A DNA stretch of 12,694 nt from Asaia bogorensis (GCA_945886995.1 CAMCZJ010000075.1:1-12694), one strand, 5' to 3'. Positions 1-7,745 are shown, counted from the first letter of the stretch. Notes: generated from the sequence alone by a model not told the origin. A program made the numbers and translations.

Positions 1-1917
1 ATTCTGGCTTTGGTGCAGGCGATCTTGCCGCTGATTGGCGCGCATCGGGCCGATGCGCGGTTGATGGCGCTGGCGTCCCCGCTTGCAGGCGCGCAGTTGA
101 TCGCGATTGCATCCGCTTTTGGCGCGCTGCTTTGGGCCTTTGCGGTGAATGACACCACGGTCTCCAACGTGGTGCTGAACAGCCATTCACAGAAGCCACT
201 GATTTATAAATTCTCCGGCGCCTGGGGCAATCATGAAGGGTCCATGGTGCTTTGGGTGCTGATCCTGGCGCTTTGTGGTGGTGCCGTGGCCGCGTTCGGG
301 CGCGATTTGCCAAGCGCCTTGCAGGCACGCGTGATTGGCATTCTGGGGCTAATCGCAGCGGGGTTTCTGGGCTTTATCATCTTCACCTCCAACCCGTTTG
401 AGCGTGTTTGGCCGCCGCCCATGGATGGGCAGGGGCTCAATCCGCTGTTGCAAGACCTTGGCTTGGCGCTGCATCCGCCCATGCTCTACCTGGGCTATGT
501 TGGTTATGCGGTGACGTTTGCGTTTGCTGTCGCGGCGCTGTTGGAAGGGCGTGTGGATGCGGCCTGGGGGCGTTGGGTGCGGCCTTGGTCCTTGGCGGCC
601 TGGTCCTTCCTGACGCTTGGCATCGCGCTTGGGTCCTGGTGGGCGTATTACGAGCTCGGCTGGGGCGGCTATTGGTTCTGGGACCCGGTGGAAAACGCAT
701 CCCTGCTGCCCTGGCTGATTGGCACGGCGCTGCTGCATTGCGCGATTGTTGTGGAAAAGCGCGAAAGCCTGAAAATCTGGACCGTGCTGCTGGCGATTCT
801 GGCCTTCGGCATGTCGTTGCTGGGGGCATTCCTGGTGCGCTCTGGCGTTTTGAATTCCGTGCATGCCTTCGCCAATGATCCAGCGCGTGGTGTCTTCATT
901 CTTGGGCTGCTGATGGTCTATGTGGCCGGGGCTTTGGCGTTGTTCGCGTGGCGCGCGCCGCGTTTGGGTGGCACCGGGATTTTCGCGCCGATATCGCGCG
1001 AAGGCTCGCTGGTGCTGAATAATCTTCTGCTTTGTTCCATCACTGCGGTGGTGCTGGTGGGCACGCTTTGGCCGATGTTCGCTGATATCCTTTTTGGCGC
1101 AAAAATCTCGGTCGGCGCGCCCTTCTTCAATGCGGCGACAGCGCCGCTGGTGGTTCCGCTGGTCGCGGCCATGGCGGTGGGGCCGCTGCTGGCCTGGAAG
1201 CGGGCCGATCTGGCGGGTGCCTTGCAACGCTTGTGGTGGGTTGGGTTGCTGGCGGTGGCTTCGGCTTTCCTCACGCTGCTGATCGCGGGCTATCATGTTT
1301 GGCCGGCGCTTGGCTTTGCCGCGGCTGCCTGGCTGATTGCCGGCGCGGCGGCCGATATTCTGGACCGTATCGCCGCTTTCCGCCGGCCCTCTCAGGCGTG
1401 GAATCGGGCTCGTGGGTTGCCGCGTGCTGCCTGGGGTGGCGCGATTGCCCATGCCGGCATGGGCGTGATGTTTGCGGGGTTGGCGGGCATGGGGCTGGCG
1501 ACCGATACGCTGGTGGAACTGAAGCCCGGCCAATCAACGCGGCTGGCGGGTTATGAATGGCGGCTTGAGCGCATTCGTGATGTGCAGGGGCCGAATTGGT
1601 CTTCTCGCCGCGCGACCATAACGGTGCTGGATGGCGGGCGCGTGGTGACGGTGCTGGAGCCTGAAAAGCGCTTCTTCCCAGTCGGGCGCATGAACACCAC
1701 GGAAGCGGCCATCCATACCAACGCCATGCGAGACCTTTACGCGGTGCTGGGTGATGAGCGTGATGGCGGTGGCGTCGTGCGGTTGCATCACAATCCCCTT
1801 GCCCCCTGGATCTGGTTTGGCGCGGGGATCATGGCTTTGGGCGGCGGGCTTTCGCTGTCTGATCGGCGCATTCGGGTTTCAGCGCCTTCCCGCAAGGCCG
1901 CCCCCGCACCGGCATGA
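1..1917 (+). CDS. ccmF: Cytochrome c haem lyase subunit CcmF (5' end outside window)
   Basis: CcmF is the integral membrane core of the haem lyase that ligates haem, handed over by CcmE, to the CXXCH motif of apocytochrome c on the periplasmic side. The reading frame is open from base 1, where codons read ILALVQAILPLIG, matching the usual first membrane helix, so roughly 10-20 N-terminal residues are missing. A TTG at base 10 is not a credible start. Visible protein is 638 residues with many membrane segments. The tryptophan-rich WWD haem-handling motif (GSWWAYYELGWGG, then FWDPVENASLLPW) lies near residues 212-239. Histidines in HPPMLY (about 158) and SVHAFA (about 287) fit the conserved axial haem-ligand positions. 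A large periplasmic loop near the C-terminus carries LKPGQS and EKRFFP, and a final helix follows. The stop overlaps the ccmG start (ATGA). Family assignment is very secure. Confidence 0.97.
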   Translation: MLALVQAILPLIGAHRADARLMALASPLAGAQLIAIASAFGALLWAFAVNDTTVSNVVLNSHSQKPLIYKFSGAWGNHEGSMVLWVLILALCGGAVAAFGRDLPSALQARVIGILGLIAAGFLGFIIFTSNPFERVWPPPMDGQGLNPLLQDLGLALHPPMLYLGYVGYAVTFAFAVAALLEGRVDAAWGRWVRPWSLAAWSFLTLGIALGSWWAYYELGWGGYWFWDPVENASLLPWLIGTALLHCAIVVEKRESLKIWTVLLAILAFGMSLLGAFLVRSGVLNSVHAFANDPARGVFILGLLMVYVAGALALFAWRAPRLGGTGIFAPISREGSLVLNNLLLCSITAVVLVGTLWPMFADILFGAKISVGAPFFNAATAPLVVPLVAAMAVGPLLAWKRADLAGALQRLWWVGLLAVASAFLTLLIAGYHVWPALGFAAAAWLIAGAAADILDRIAAFRRPSQAWNRARGLPRAAWGGAIAHAGMGVMFAGLAGMGLATDTLVELKPGQSTRLAGYEWRLERIRDVQGPNWSSRRATITVLDGGRVVTVLEPEKRFFPVGRMNTTEAAIHTNAMRDLYAVLGDERDGGGVVRLHHNPLAPWIWFGAGIMALGGGLSLSDRRIRVSAPSRKAAPAPA

Positions 1918-2495
1918 GTGACGCAGCTTCCCCCAAGCGTTCGCGGCGCTGGATGCTCTATGCGCCGCTGGGTGTGGCCGCAGCGGCGGGTGTGGGCTTC
2001 TACGCCATGCTGCAAGGTTTGCAGGATGGCAGTTATAATCCGCGCGGCGTGCCTTCCGTGCTGCTTGGCAAGCCACCGCCAGACTTCAGCCTGCCGGCGC
2101 TGGAGGGCGTTGGGCTGCCCGCCCTGGCGGCGGAGGATTTGCGCGGGCCTTTGCCCGGGCCGGTGCTGGTGAATTTCTGGGCTTCCTGGTGCGCGCCCTG
2201 CATCATTGAACATCCGCAACTGATGCGCCTTTCGCGCGAAGGCGTTGCGGTTTACGGCATCAATTACAAGGATCGCGTGCCGGAAGCCGGCGCCTTCCTC
2301 AGGCGTCACGGCAATCCCTATCGCCGCCTTGGGCGGGATGAACCCGGGCGCACGGCCATTGATTGGGGCGTCTATGGCGTGCCTGAGACCTATTTGCTGG
2401 ATCGCCAAGGCATGATCCGCTGGCGCTGGGCCGGGCCCATCACCGCCGATACGCTGGAGAGTGAATTGCGCCCCCTTTTGCGGAGATATGCGTGA
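1914..2495 (+). CDS. ccmG: Thiol:disulfide oxidoreductase CcmG/DsbE
   Basis: Membrane-anchored periplasmic thioredoxin-like protein that keeps apocytochrome c cysteines reduced, together with CcmH, before haem attachment. The 193-residue length is typical. An N-terminal anchor spans about residues 14-33 after a basic stretch (KRSRR). The thioredoxin fold begins near residue 52 (GKPPPDFSLPAL). The redox motif FWASWCAPC places the cysteines at 93 and 96. The cis-proline opposite the active site is in GVPET (Pro157), and the CcmG-type GINYKD strand is at 115-120. The ATG start lies inside the ccmF stop (ATGA), so translation is probably coupled; the end overlaps the ccmH start in the same way. 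Nothing is missing or odd. Confidence 0.97.
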   Translation: MSDAASPKRSRRWMLYAPLGVAAAAGVGFYAMLQGLQDGSYNPRGVPSVLLGKPPPDFSLPALEGVGLPALAAEDLRGPLPGPVLVNFWASWCAPCIIEHPQLMRLSREGVAVYGINYKDRVPEAGAFLRRHGNPYRRLGRDEPGRTAIDWGVYGVPETYLLDRQGMIRWRWAGPITADTLESELRPLLRRYA

Positions 2496-2944
2496 CGCGC
2501 TGGGTTTTCTTCTGCCTGCTGCTGGCACTGCCCGCCTGGGGCGCGGTGGGCGATCCGAATGAAAGGCTGGCCGACCCCGCCAAGGAAGCGCTGGCGCGGG
2601 AGATTGGGCGCGAATTGCGCTGCCTGGTCTGCCAAAACCAATCCATCGAAGACAGCGATGCACCATTGGCGCGTGACCTGCGCCGCCTGGTGCGTGAACG
2701 TGTCGCGGATGGAGAGGATCAGGCGACGGTCATTCGCTTTGTCCATCAGCGTTATGGCGATTTTGTTCTGCTGCGCCCGCCAGTCACGGCGGCAACCATG
2801 CTGCTTTGGGCGACGCCCGTCCTGGCTTTGGGCGGCGGCATTGCCGTGATCATGCTGCGCCGCCGCCGCGCCATGGCCGAAGCGGCGGCCCTTTCACCTG
2901 AGGAAGCGCGGCGCCTGGCTGAGCTTGATCGCGGCCCGGCATGA
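2492..2944 (+). CDS. ccmH: Cytochrome c maturation protein CcmH (CcmH/CycL/NrfF family)
   Basis: Periplasm-facing thiol reductant of System I, thought to act on apocytochrome c or on a mixed disulfide with CcmG. The 150-residue protein has a signal/anchor at residues 3-18 (cleavage plausible after AWG or near it). The diagnostic motif LRCLVCQNQSI follows, with cysteines 44 and 47 in LRCxxC, then the family helix DSDAPLARDLRRLVRERV. A membrane anchor at about 104-123 is followed by a basic RRRR stretch. This is the short form, with CcmI encoded separately, as is usual in alphaproteobacteria. The start is a GTG sharing bases with the ccmG stop (GTGA), and it fits because the signal peptide begins immediately. 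The stop overlaps the ccmI ATG. Confidence 0.96.
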   Translation: MTRWVFFCLLLALPAWGAVGDPNERLADPAKEALAREIGRELRCLVCQNQSIEDSDAPLARDLRRLVRERVADGEDQATVIRFVHQRYGDFVLLRPPVTAATMLLWATPVLALGGGIAVIMLRRRRAMAEAAALSPEEARRLAELDRGPA

Positions 2945-3732
2945 TCTGGATTGCGATATTGCTGCTGGCGCTGGCCGCCATGGTGCCGCTGGTCGCAACG
3001 CTGCTCCGCCCCGTGGTGACGCGTGGGCGGCGTGAAGCTGATTTGGCACTCTATCGCGCGCAATTGGCGGAGCTTGACCGTGAAGCCGCGGCTGGCAGGC
3101 TGGAAGGCGATGCGCTCCGCGCCGCCCAGGTGGAAGTGCAGCGGCGGCTATTGCAGGCGCCAGAGGAAGCAGCACCTGCCACGCGTGGCCGTGCGCTTGG
3201 CTTTCTGCCGTTGGTCTTCTTGATTCCTGCGGCTGGGCTTGGGCTTTATCTGGTGCAAGGCACGCCGGATATGCCTTCCGCACCACATAGCGAAAGAGCG
3301 GAGATTGCCGCGCGGGATGATGCGCTGTTGAACCGCCTGCGCGAAAGACTGGCCGGGCTTGACCCGATGAGTGAGGCGGCGCGGCAGGGTTTTGTCATGC
3401 TGGGCAATGCAGAACGCAGCCGCGGCAATGCCGATGCCGCGGCGGAGGCTTGGCGCCGTGCCTTGGCATCCCGCTTCGATGTGGAATTGGCGGGTGACCT
3501 ATTGGAAATGGAAATCGGGCGCGGCGAATTCGTCGCTGCCGGTCCCATCTTGCTGCGCGCCTTGGCCGAGGCACCGCAGGAGCCCAAGCTGCGCTTTTTG
3601 TTGGGTGTGGTGGAGGCCGAGGCAGGCCACCCGGAACGCGCGCGCGCGACTTGGCGTGCGCTGTTGGCCGATAGCCCAGCCGATGCGCCCTGGCGTGCGT
3701 TGGTGGAGCGGCGGTTGGGGGCTTTGCCGTGA
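2941..3732 (+). CDS. ccmI: Apocytochrome c chaperone CcmI (CycH)
   Basis: CcmI binds apocytochrome c and delivers it to the CcmF/CcmH haem lyase. The 263-residue protein has the expected plan: a first membrane helix at 2-22, a cytoplasmic loop with a coiled, charged helix (EADLALYRAQLAELDREAAAG, about 32-52), a second helix at about 87-106, and a periplasmic tail. The tail is built of TPR-like helical pairs (MLGNAERSRGNADAAAEAWRRAL, then LLGVVEAEAGHPERARATWRALL), the part that recognises apocytochrome C-termini in characterised members. It is the last gene of the operon and ends ten bases before a hairpin terminator. The loop and TPR sequence is poorly conserved in this family, so identity rests on architecture plus operon position, which together are strong. 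Confidence 0.93.
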   Translation: MIWIAILLLALAAMVPLVATLLRPVVTRGRREADLALYRAQLAELDREAAAGRLEGDALRAAQVEVQRRLLQAPEEAAPATRGRALGFLPLVFLIPAAGLGLYLVQGTPDMPSAPHSERAEIAARDDALLNRLRERLAGLDPMSEAARQGFVMLGNAERSRGNADAAAEAWRRALASRFDVELAGDLLEMEIGRGEFVAAGPILLRALAEAPQEPKLRFLLGVVEAEAGHPERARATWRALLADSPADAPWRALVERRLGALP

Positions 3733-3735
3733 CAT

Positions 3736-3766
3736 AAAAAACCCGCCCGGCATCCACCGGGCGGGC
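3736..3766 (-). terminator. Intrinsic terminator shared by convergent units, strongest for minus strand
   Basis: A perfect 9-bp stem (CCCGCCCGG at 3742-3750 with CCGGGCGGG at 3757-3765) closes a six-base loop. On the minus strand the stem is followed at once by six T (3741-3736), a textbook rho-independent terminator 18 bases after the stop of the substrate-binding protein gene. On the plus strand, the ccm direction, the stem is followed only by CATCTTTC. It may work there too, but less strongly. Confidence 0.88.
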
Positions 3767-3783
3767 ATCTTTCGCATCAGGTC

Positions 3784-5358
3784 TTACTGCCCCTGACGCA
3801 CGAAGCGCAGCTGGATGTAGTTATCCGCTGTCTGCACCACATTCCAGCCTTGGCGCACGGCCCAGACAATCTGCTGCTGGTGCAGCGGAATATAGCCGAC
3901 ATCATTCTGAATGACCTTGCCCGCTTCGGTGATCAGCCCCTGGCGCGTGGCCTGGTTCGTTTCCACCGCAATACGGCTGATCAAATCATCCAGGCGTGGG
4001 CTGGAATAGCCGCCATTATTGAACATGCCGCGCGAACCATCGCGCGTGCCGGCCAGGTTGAACAGCGCGTTATGCGCATCTGAAGTCGCCGGCGTCCAAC
4101 CCAGCAAATAGAAGCTGGTATTGTAGCCAGGCGCATTCACCTCGGCGAAGAAGCGTGCGCGGGTCTGCGCGTTCAGCGTCACGCGGATATTGATGCGCGC
4201 CAGCATGGCGACAACGGCGGTGCAGATCGCCTCATCATTCACATAGCGGTCATTCGGGCAATCCAGCGTCACGCCAAAGCCGTTGGGATAGCCCGCTTCG
4301 GTCAGCAGGCGGCGCGCTTCATTCAGATCAACGCGCGGGCGCTGGTCATCTTCCTCACGGAAGCCATTCACGCCCGGGCCATAGATCAGATTGGTCGGGC
4401 GGGATTGGCCGCGCATGACGCTGCGCTGAATGGCGGTTGTGTCTATCGCCAATTGCATGGCGCGGCGCACGCGCACATCCTGGAAGGGATTCTTGCCCTG
4501 CACATCGGATTTCAGCAGCTGCGGGCGCATCTGATCCAACCCGAGATAGATGGTGCGCAATTCCGGCCCCTGGATGATGCGCACCCCGGGGGAGCGTGAA
4601 ATCCGGTCCACATCCTGCGGCGGTACGGTATAGACAAAATCCATCTCGCCCGAGAGCAGCGCGGCCACGCGTGTCGCGTCATTGGAAATGACATTGAATT
4701 CGGCGCGCGTCAGATTATGCACCGGCCTGTCCCACCAATTCGTATTGGGGGCGACAACCGTGCGACGGTCTGGTTCACGCGATACCAGAATGAAGGGGCC
4801 GGTGCCCATGGCGTTGCGCGTGGCGAAGTTTTCCGCGCGCGTTGTCAAATCCGCGGGGCGCGTGGCGTTGTTCTTTTCCGCCCAGGCGCGGCTGAACATG
4901 CCCCAATTGGTGATTTCCTGCAGCAGGATCGGATTGGGCACAGTGGTTTCGAAATCAACCGTGTGATCATCAATCTTGCGCACCTCCTTCACGGAAGCGA
5001 GCACACCCTGCACATTGGAACCAGGTGCGCGCGCACGTTCAACGCTGAAGACAACATCATCGGCGGTGAAAGGCGTGCCATCCGAGAACCTCACACCGCG
5101 GCGCAGATGGAAGCGCCAGATGGTCGGCTGCGGTTGTTCCCAGCGTTCGGCAAGGGCGGCTTCCACCTTGCCTTCATGGTCGCGGCGGACCAGCGGTTCA
5201 TAGAAATTGGACCCGAAGGCGAGCAGGAAGGTCTCCTGCCGCGTATAGGGATCCATGGAATTCACATCGCCATCATTGGCCCAGCGGAAATTATTGGCTT
5301 GGGCAGTCAAGGCGGAACCCGCCAGCAAGGCGGCGGCAAGGGTCAAGCGGCGCAGCAT
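3784..5358 (-). CDS. ABC transporter periplasmic substrate-binding protein, family 5 (peptide/nickel type)
   Basis: Exported solute-binding protein of the DppA/OppA/NikA superfamily (SBP_bac_5), which captures di- or oligopeptides, nickel or other ligands in the periplasm for an ABC importer. At 524 residues it is full length. The Sec signal peptide is clear: MLRR, a hydrophobic core, and an AQA cleavage site at residues 19-21 with NNF after it. The family signature (WRFHLRRGVRFSDGTPFTAD and VVFSVERA) lies near residues 80-110, and the later conserved block (FQDVRVRRAMQLAID) is present. A good Shine-Dalgarno, GGGAGA, precedes the ATG by about six bases. No permease or ATPase gene is adjacent, so the transporter partners must be elsewhere. 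The ligand cannot be read from sequence; a peptide is the likeliest guess. It has its own terminator downstream and is separated from the atp operon by another. Confidence 0.93.
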   Translation of the reverse strand: MLRRLTLAAALLAGSALTAQANNFRWANDGDVNSMDPYTRQETFLLAFGSNFYEPLVRRDHEGKVEAALAERWEQPQPTIWRFHLRRGVRFSDGTPFTADDVVFSVERARAPGSNVQGVLASVKEVRKIDDHTVDFETTVPNPILLQEITNWGMFSRAWAEKNNATRPADLTTRAENFATRNAMGTGPFILVSREPDRRTVVAPNTNWWDRPVHNLTRAEFNVISNDATRVAALLSGEMDFVYTVPPQDVDRISRSPGVRIIQGPELRTIYLGLDQMRPQLLKSDVQGKNPFQDVRVRRAMQLAIDTTAIQRSVMRGQSRPTNLIYGPGVNGFREEDDQRPRVDLNEARRLLTEAGYPNGFGVTLDCPNDRYVNDEAICTAVVAMLARINIRVTLNAQTRARFFAEVNAPGYNTSFYLLGWTPATSDAHNALFNLAGTRDGSRGMFNNGGYSSPRLDDLISRIAVETNQATRQGLITEAGKVIQNDVGYIPLHQQQIVWAVRQGWNVVQTADNYIQLRFVRQGQ

Positions 5359-5434
5359 GAAGTTTCTCCCATCAATCCGTGATGGGGTAGTCTAGAATCT
5401 TTGCGGGTCCAGAAAAAGCGGAATCAGCAAAAAG

Positions 5435-5467
5435 AAAAAAGCCGCTTTCCCAAAATGGAAAAGCGGC
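5435..5467 (-). terminator. Intrinsic terminator of the atp (F0) operon
   Basis: Stem GCCGCTTT (5441-5448) pairs with AAAGCGGC (5460-5467). Two further C-G pairs are possible if A5459 is bulged. On the minus strand the stem is followed by six T (5440-5435), then C and more T. It sits 23 bases after the stop of the b-subunit gene. This ends the F0 transcript before the substrate-binding protein gene, which implies that gene has its own promoter within 5359-5434. I could not identify convincing -35 and -10 boxes there. Confidence 0.88.
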
Positions 5468-5490
5468 CCTTGAAGGGAAACCTTCGTGCT

Positions 5491-5997
5491 TCAGGCGACG
5501 CGCAGGGCCCGGGGCAGGTCAGCCACGCTCCGATCAATCATGGCGCCATCCGCAGTGGCATCCATGGTTTCAGCCAAGACAGCCCGCGCGGCTGTGGCCG
5601 CAATATCGGCAGCCGTGTTGCGTACTTCGGCAATGGCGCTTGCTTCTGCCGCTGCGATGCGCTGCATTGCAAGTTGCTTGCGGCGTTCCGCAGAAGCTTC
5701 AGCCTCAGCGGCAGCAGCGGCGGTGATACGTGTCGCTTCGGTCTTGGCGCGTGCAAGCAATTCAGCCGCTTCCTTCACGGCTTCTGCCCGGGCAGCTTCG
5801 GCTTCCTTCAGCTTGGCTTCGGCTTCAAGGCGAAGCTTATTCGCCTCATCAATCCGGTTGCGGATGCCATCAGCGCGGGAATCGAGCGCGCCAGTGCCCG
5901 CTTTCCAAAGCTTGCTGCCTAGCAGCACGAAAAACAGGACGAAGGAAACCGCGACCCAGAATGTAGGATCAGCGAAGACAGACGCAGAGCTTTGCAT
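5491..5997 (-). CDS. atpF: ATP synthase F0 subunit b
   Basis: Part of the peripheral stalk (stator) that holds the F1 head still against the rotating c-ring. The 168-residue protein has one N-terminal membrane helix (FWVAVSFVLFFVLLGSKLW, about 13-31). A long, alanine-, glutamate- and lysine-rich helix follows and forms a right-handed coiled coil with b'. The segment IRNRIDEANKLRLEAEAKLKEAE is typical just after the membrane. The start ATG shares one base with the b' stop (TGATG), so translation is coupled to b'. It is the last gene of the operon and is followed by a strong terminator. The lack of an N-terminal signal-like extension marks this as b rather than b'. Confidence 0.95.
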   Translation of the reverse strand: MQSSASVFADPTFWVAVSFVLFFVLLGSKLWKAGTGALDSRADGIRNRIDEANKLRLEAEAKLKEAEAARAEAVKEAAELLARAKTEATRITAAAAAEAEASAERRKQLAMQRIAAAEASAIAEVRNTAADIAATAARAVLAETMDATADGAMIDRSVADLPRALRVA

Positions 5998-6599
5998 CAG
6001 GCAATCCCCCTGGCGGTGGCTTCGCGCTGGACCGCTGCCTGCACCTTGCCGGCATCGGCGCTGGCGCCAAGTTTGGAAAGCAGGGCTTCGACAGTCTCAC
6101 CAGCAACCTGACGCACCGCGCCCAGCGCCGATTTGCGGCCTTGGTCTATGCGCGCTTCGGCTTCCGCGATTTGCTTGGCAAGCGCCGCATTCAAGGCTTC
6201 CGCCTTTGCGTCCATCTCCTGCTGGGCGGCTTGCATGGCAGCGTTCACCGCCGCTTGCGCTTCAGCGCGGGCGATTTGCGTCGCTTCGCGTTGCGCGGCG
6301 ATAGCAGCATCAGCCGACTGCATGGCGGCGCGCGCCGCTTCCAGATCACTTTCAATACGCTGGCGGCGATGATCAATCACTGCACCCAAGCGGGGCAGGG
6401 CGACAAAGGTCAGCAGCAGGAACAGCGAAAAGAAGATAATGACCTGCCAAACAACCTGGCCAATCAGCAAAGGCCCTTGGACCGGATGGCCAAAGGCAAG
6501 CTGAGGCATGCCTTCCACCGGCGGACCGCCAGCAGAACTGGCAGCCCAGGCAAGTGCAGGCATGGCGCTTAGCGTCATCGCAAGCAGTATTCGGCGCAT
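5997..6599 (-). CDS. atpF2: ATP synthase F0 subunit b'
   Basis: Second, diverged stator subunit, as in photosynthetic bacteria and alphaproteobacteria, which pair b with b' instead of using two b copies. The 200-residue protein has a signal-like N-terminus (MRRILLAMTLSAMPALAWA, possible cleavage after AWA) ahead of the true membrane helix at about 46-68 (IGQVVWQVIIFFSLFLLLTF). Next come ALPRLGAVIDHRRQRIESDLEAA and a long alanine-rich coiled coil. The b' identity comes from that extension and from the conserved order c-b'-b. The start ATG is preceded by GAGAGG about nine bases upstream. The 104-base gap to atpE holds two hairpins. The name atpG is also used for this gene in some genomes. Confidence 0.93.
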   Translation of the reverse strand: MRRILLAMTLSAMPALAWAASSAGGPPVEGMPQLAFGHPVQGPLLIGQVVWQVIIFFSLFLLLTFVALPRLGAVIDHRRQRIESDLEAARAAMQSADAAIAAQREATQIARAEAQAAVNAAMQAAQQEMDAKAEALNAALAKQIAEAEARIDQGRKSALGAVRQVAGETVEALLSKLGASADAGKVQAAVQREATARGIA

Positions 6600-6634
6600 C
6601 GGCTTACCCTCTCGCGGCCAAGACAGATGTCAGA

Positions 6635-6694
6635 TCGGGGTGCGGCATCTGGCCCACCCCGAAACCAACTCACCCCGCCCAGAAAGATGCGGGG
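6635..6694 (-). other. Two adjacent hairpins between atpE and the b' gene
   Basis: Read on the plus strand, TCGGGGTG (6635-6642) pairs with CACCCCGA (6655-6662), an 8-bp stem with a 12-base loop. CCCCGC (6673-6678) pairs with GCGGGG (6689-6694), a 6-bp stem with a 10-base loop. Neither is followed by a T run on the minus strand, so they are not classic terminators. Structured spacers after the c-subunit gene can stabilise the upstream message or slow readthrough, which would fit the need for about ten or more c copies per enzyme; that role is inference here. Confidence 0.5.
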
Positions 6695-6703
6695 CGCCAG
6701 CCA

Positions 6704-6928
6704 TCAAGCGAACAGGATAAGGAAGGCGATCAGCAGCGCGAAAAGCGCCACGGCTTCCGTCAGCGCGAAGCCCAGAATGCCGATCGGGAACACGGCATCA
6801 CGGGCGGCCGGGTTGCGGGCGACGCTGGTGATCAGCGAGGAAAAGATATTGCCGATCCCGAGACCCACGCCGAACAGCGCGATAACGGCAATACCGGCAC
6901 CAAGGGCCTTCGCAGCAGCAACTTCCAT
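6704..6928 (-). CDS. atpE: ATP synthase F0 subunit c
   Basis: Proteolipid that forms the proton-driven rotor ring. The 74-residue protein is a two-helix hairpin. Helix one carries the glycine-rich packing motif (GVGLGIGNIF, about 20-29). The polar loop is ARNPAARD (about 37-44), which contacts the F1 stalk. Helix two carries the ion-binding carboxylate Glu58 in ALTEAVALFALL. The extra glutamine and the serine/threonine arrangement expected of sodium-binding rings are not evident, so a proton ring is likely. A very good Shine-Dalgarno (GGAAGGA) lies about six bases before the ATG, consistent with high expression. Gaps of 51 to 60 bases upstream and 104 bases downstream set it apart from the overlapping genes around it. 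Confidence 0.97.
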   Translation of the reverse strand: MEVAAAKALGAGIAVIALFGVGLGIGNIFSSLITSVARNPAARDAVFPIGILGFALTEAVALFALLIAFLILFA

Positions 6929-6982
6929 GACACATTCCTTCCGTTTGACTTCAACAGATTTCCGAAAAAAATCCAGCGCGCG

Positions 6983-7738
6983 TCAGTGCAGATGCACCGC
7001 GTCGTGGAGATAGATGCTCGTCAGAATGGCGAACACATAGGCCTGGAGGAAAGCCACCAGGAACTCAAACCCCACAAGGGCGATGTTCACACTAAGGGGC
7101 AACACTGCCACGAAGGGACCAACCGCACCAAGGCTACCCAGCAGGACGACGAAGGTCGCAAACACCTTCAGCATCACGTGCCCCGCCACCATATTCGCGA
7201 AAAGGCGGACAGAAAGGCTGACCACGCGGGAGAAATAGGAAATCACCTCAACCGGGATAATGATCGGCGCCAGCCACACAGGCGCGCCTTCCGGGAAGAA
7301 GTAGCTGAAAAAATGCATGCCATGGCGCATCAGCGCAATCACCGTCACGGTCACGAAGACAATCACCGCCAGCGTCAGCGTGACCGCAATGTGAGAGGTG
7401 AAGGTGAAGGCATAGGGCAGCATGCCAAGAAGGTTGCCAAACAGCACGAACATGAAAATGGCAAAGACGAAGGGGAAATATTTCTTTCCTTCATCACCCA
7501 CTTGTTCGGTCACCATACCTTGGATGAATTCGTAACTGGCTTCGCCAAGCGACTGCAGGCGCCCAGGGATAAGGGCGCCACGTGCGGCGGCCGCCATGAT
7601 GAATAGCGTGATCAGGCCAAGGGCCAAAAGCATGAACGCATTGGACTGGCTGAAGCCGATAGCCTGCCCGAAGCCGCCCAAAAAGGGCGACAATTCGAAC
7701 TGGCTCAGCGCGTCAATCGTCTTGCCTTCCTTTGCCAC
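6983..7738 (-). CDS. atpB: ATP synthase F0 subunit a
   Basis: Membrane stator subunit that provides the two proton half-channels next to the c-ring. The essential arginine is in SLSVRLFANMVAGH (about residue 178 from the start used here). The C-terminal helix block FLQAYVFAILTSIYL is also conserved. Five or six membrane helices are visible, including GNLLGMLPYAFTFTSH, the usual family signature. An open frame also allows a TTG start at 7744, but GAGGGG (7751-7746) sits only one base from that codon. It is seven bases from the GTG at 7738, so 7738 is preferred, giving MAKEGKTIDALSQF, about 251 residues. The gene follows atpI by about 22 bases. Confidence 0.95.
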   Translation of the reverse strand: MAKEGKTIDALSQFELSPFLGGFGQAIGFSQSNAFMLLALGLITLFIMAAAARGALIPGRLQSLGEASYEFIQGMVTEQVGDEGKKYFPFVFAIFMFVLFGNLLGMLPYAFTFTSHIAVTLTLAVIVFVTVTVIALMRHGMHFFSYFFPEGAPVWLAPIIIPVEVISYFSRVVSLSVRLFANMVAGHVMLKVFATFVVLLGSLGAVGPFVAVLPLSVNIALVGFEFLVAFLQAYVFAILTSIYLHDAVHLH

Positions 7739-7745
7739 CGGCAAA

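Noticed and set aside
349..1533. A 394-codon open frame on the minus strand inside ccmF
   Set aside because: It lies antisense to an unmistakable membrane protein gene. The product is rich in Arg, Gln, His and Pro, as GC-rich shadow frames are, with no recognisable domain.
1788..2666. A 292-codon open frame on the minus strand over ccmG and neighbours
   Set aside because: Antisense shadow of ccmF, ccmG and ccmH, with no coherent protein features.
5401..6304. Plus-strand open frames of 173 and 272 codons over the b and b' genes
   Set aside because: Antisense to alanine-rich coiled-coil genes; the Ala/Ser-rich or Gly/Phe-rich products are mirror images of that codon bias.
6554..7606. A 350-codon open frame on the plus strand across atpE, atpB and part of the b' gene
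   Set aside because: It runs antisense to three secure F0 genes and across their gaps. The product is His-, Arg- and Gln-rich low-complexity sequence without a domain.
7739..7744. TTG start for atpB
   Set aside because: The Shine-Dalgarno ends one base before it, too close for initiation. The GTG at 7738 has a seven-base spacer.
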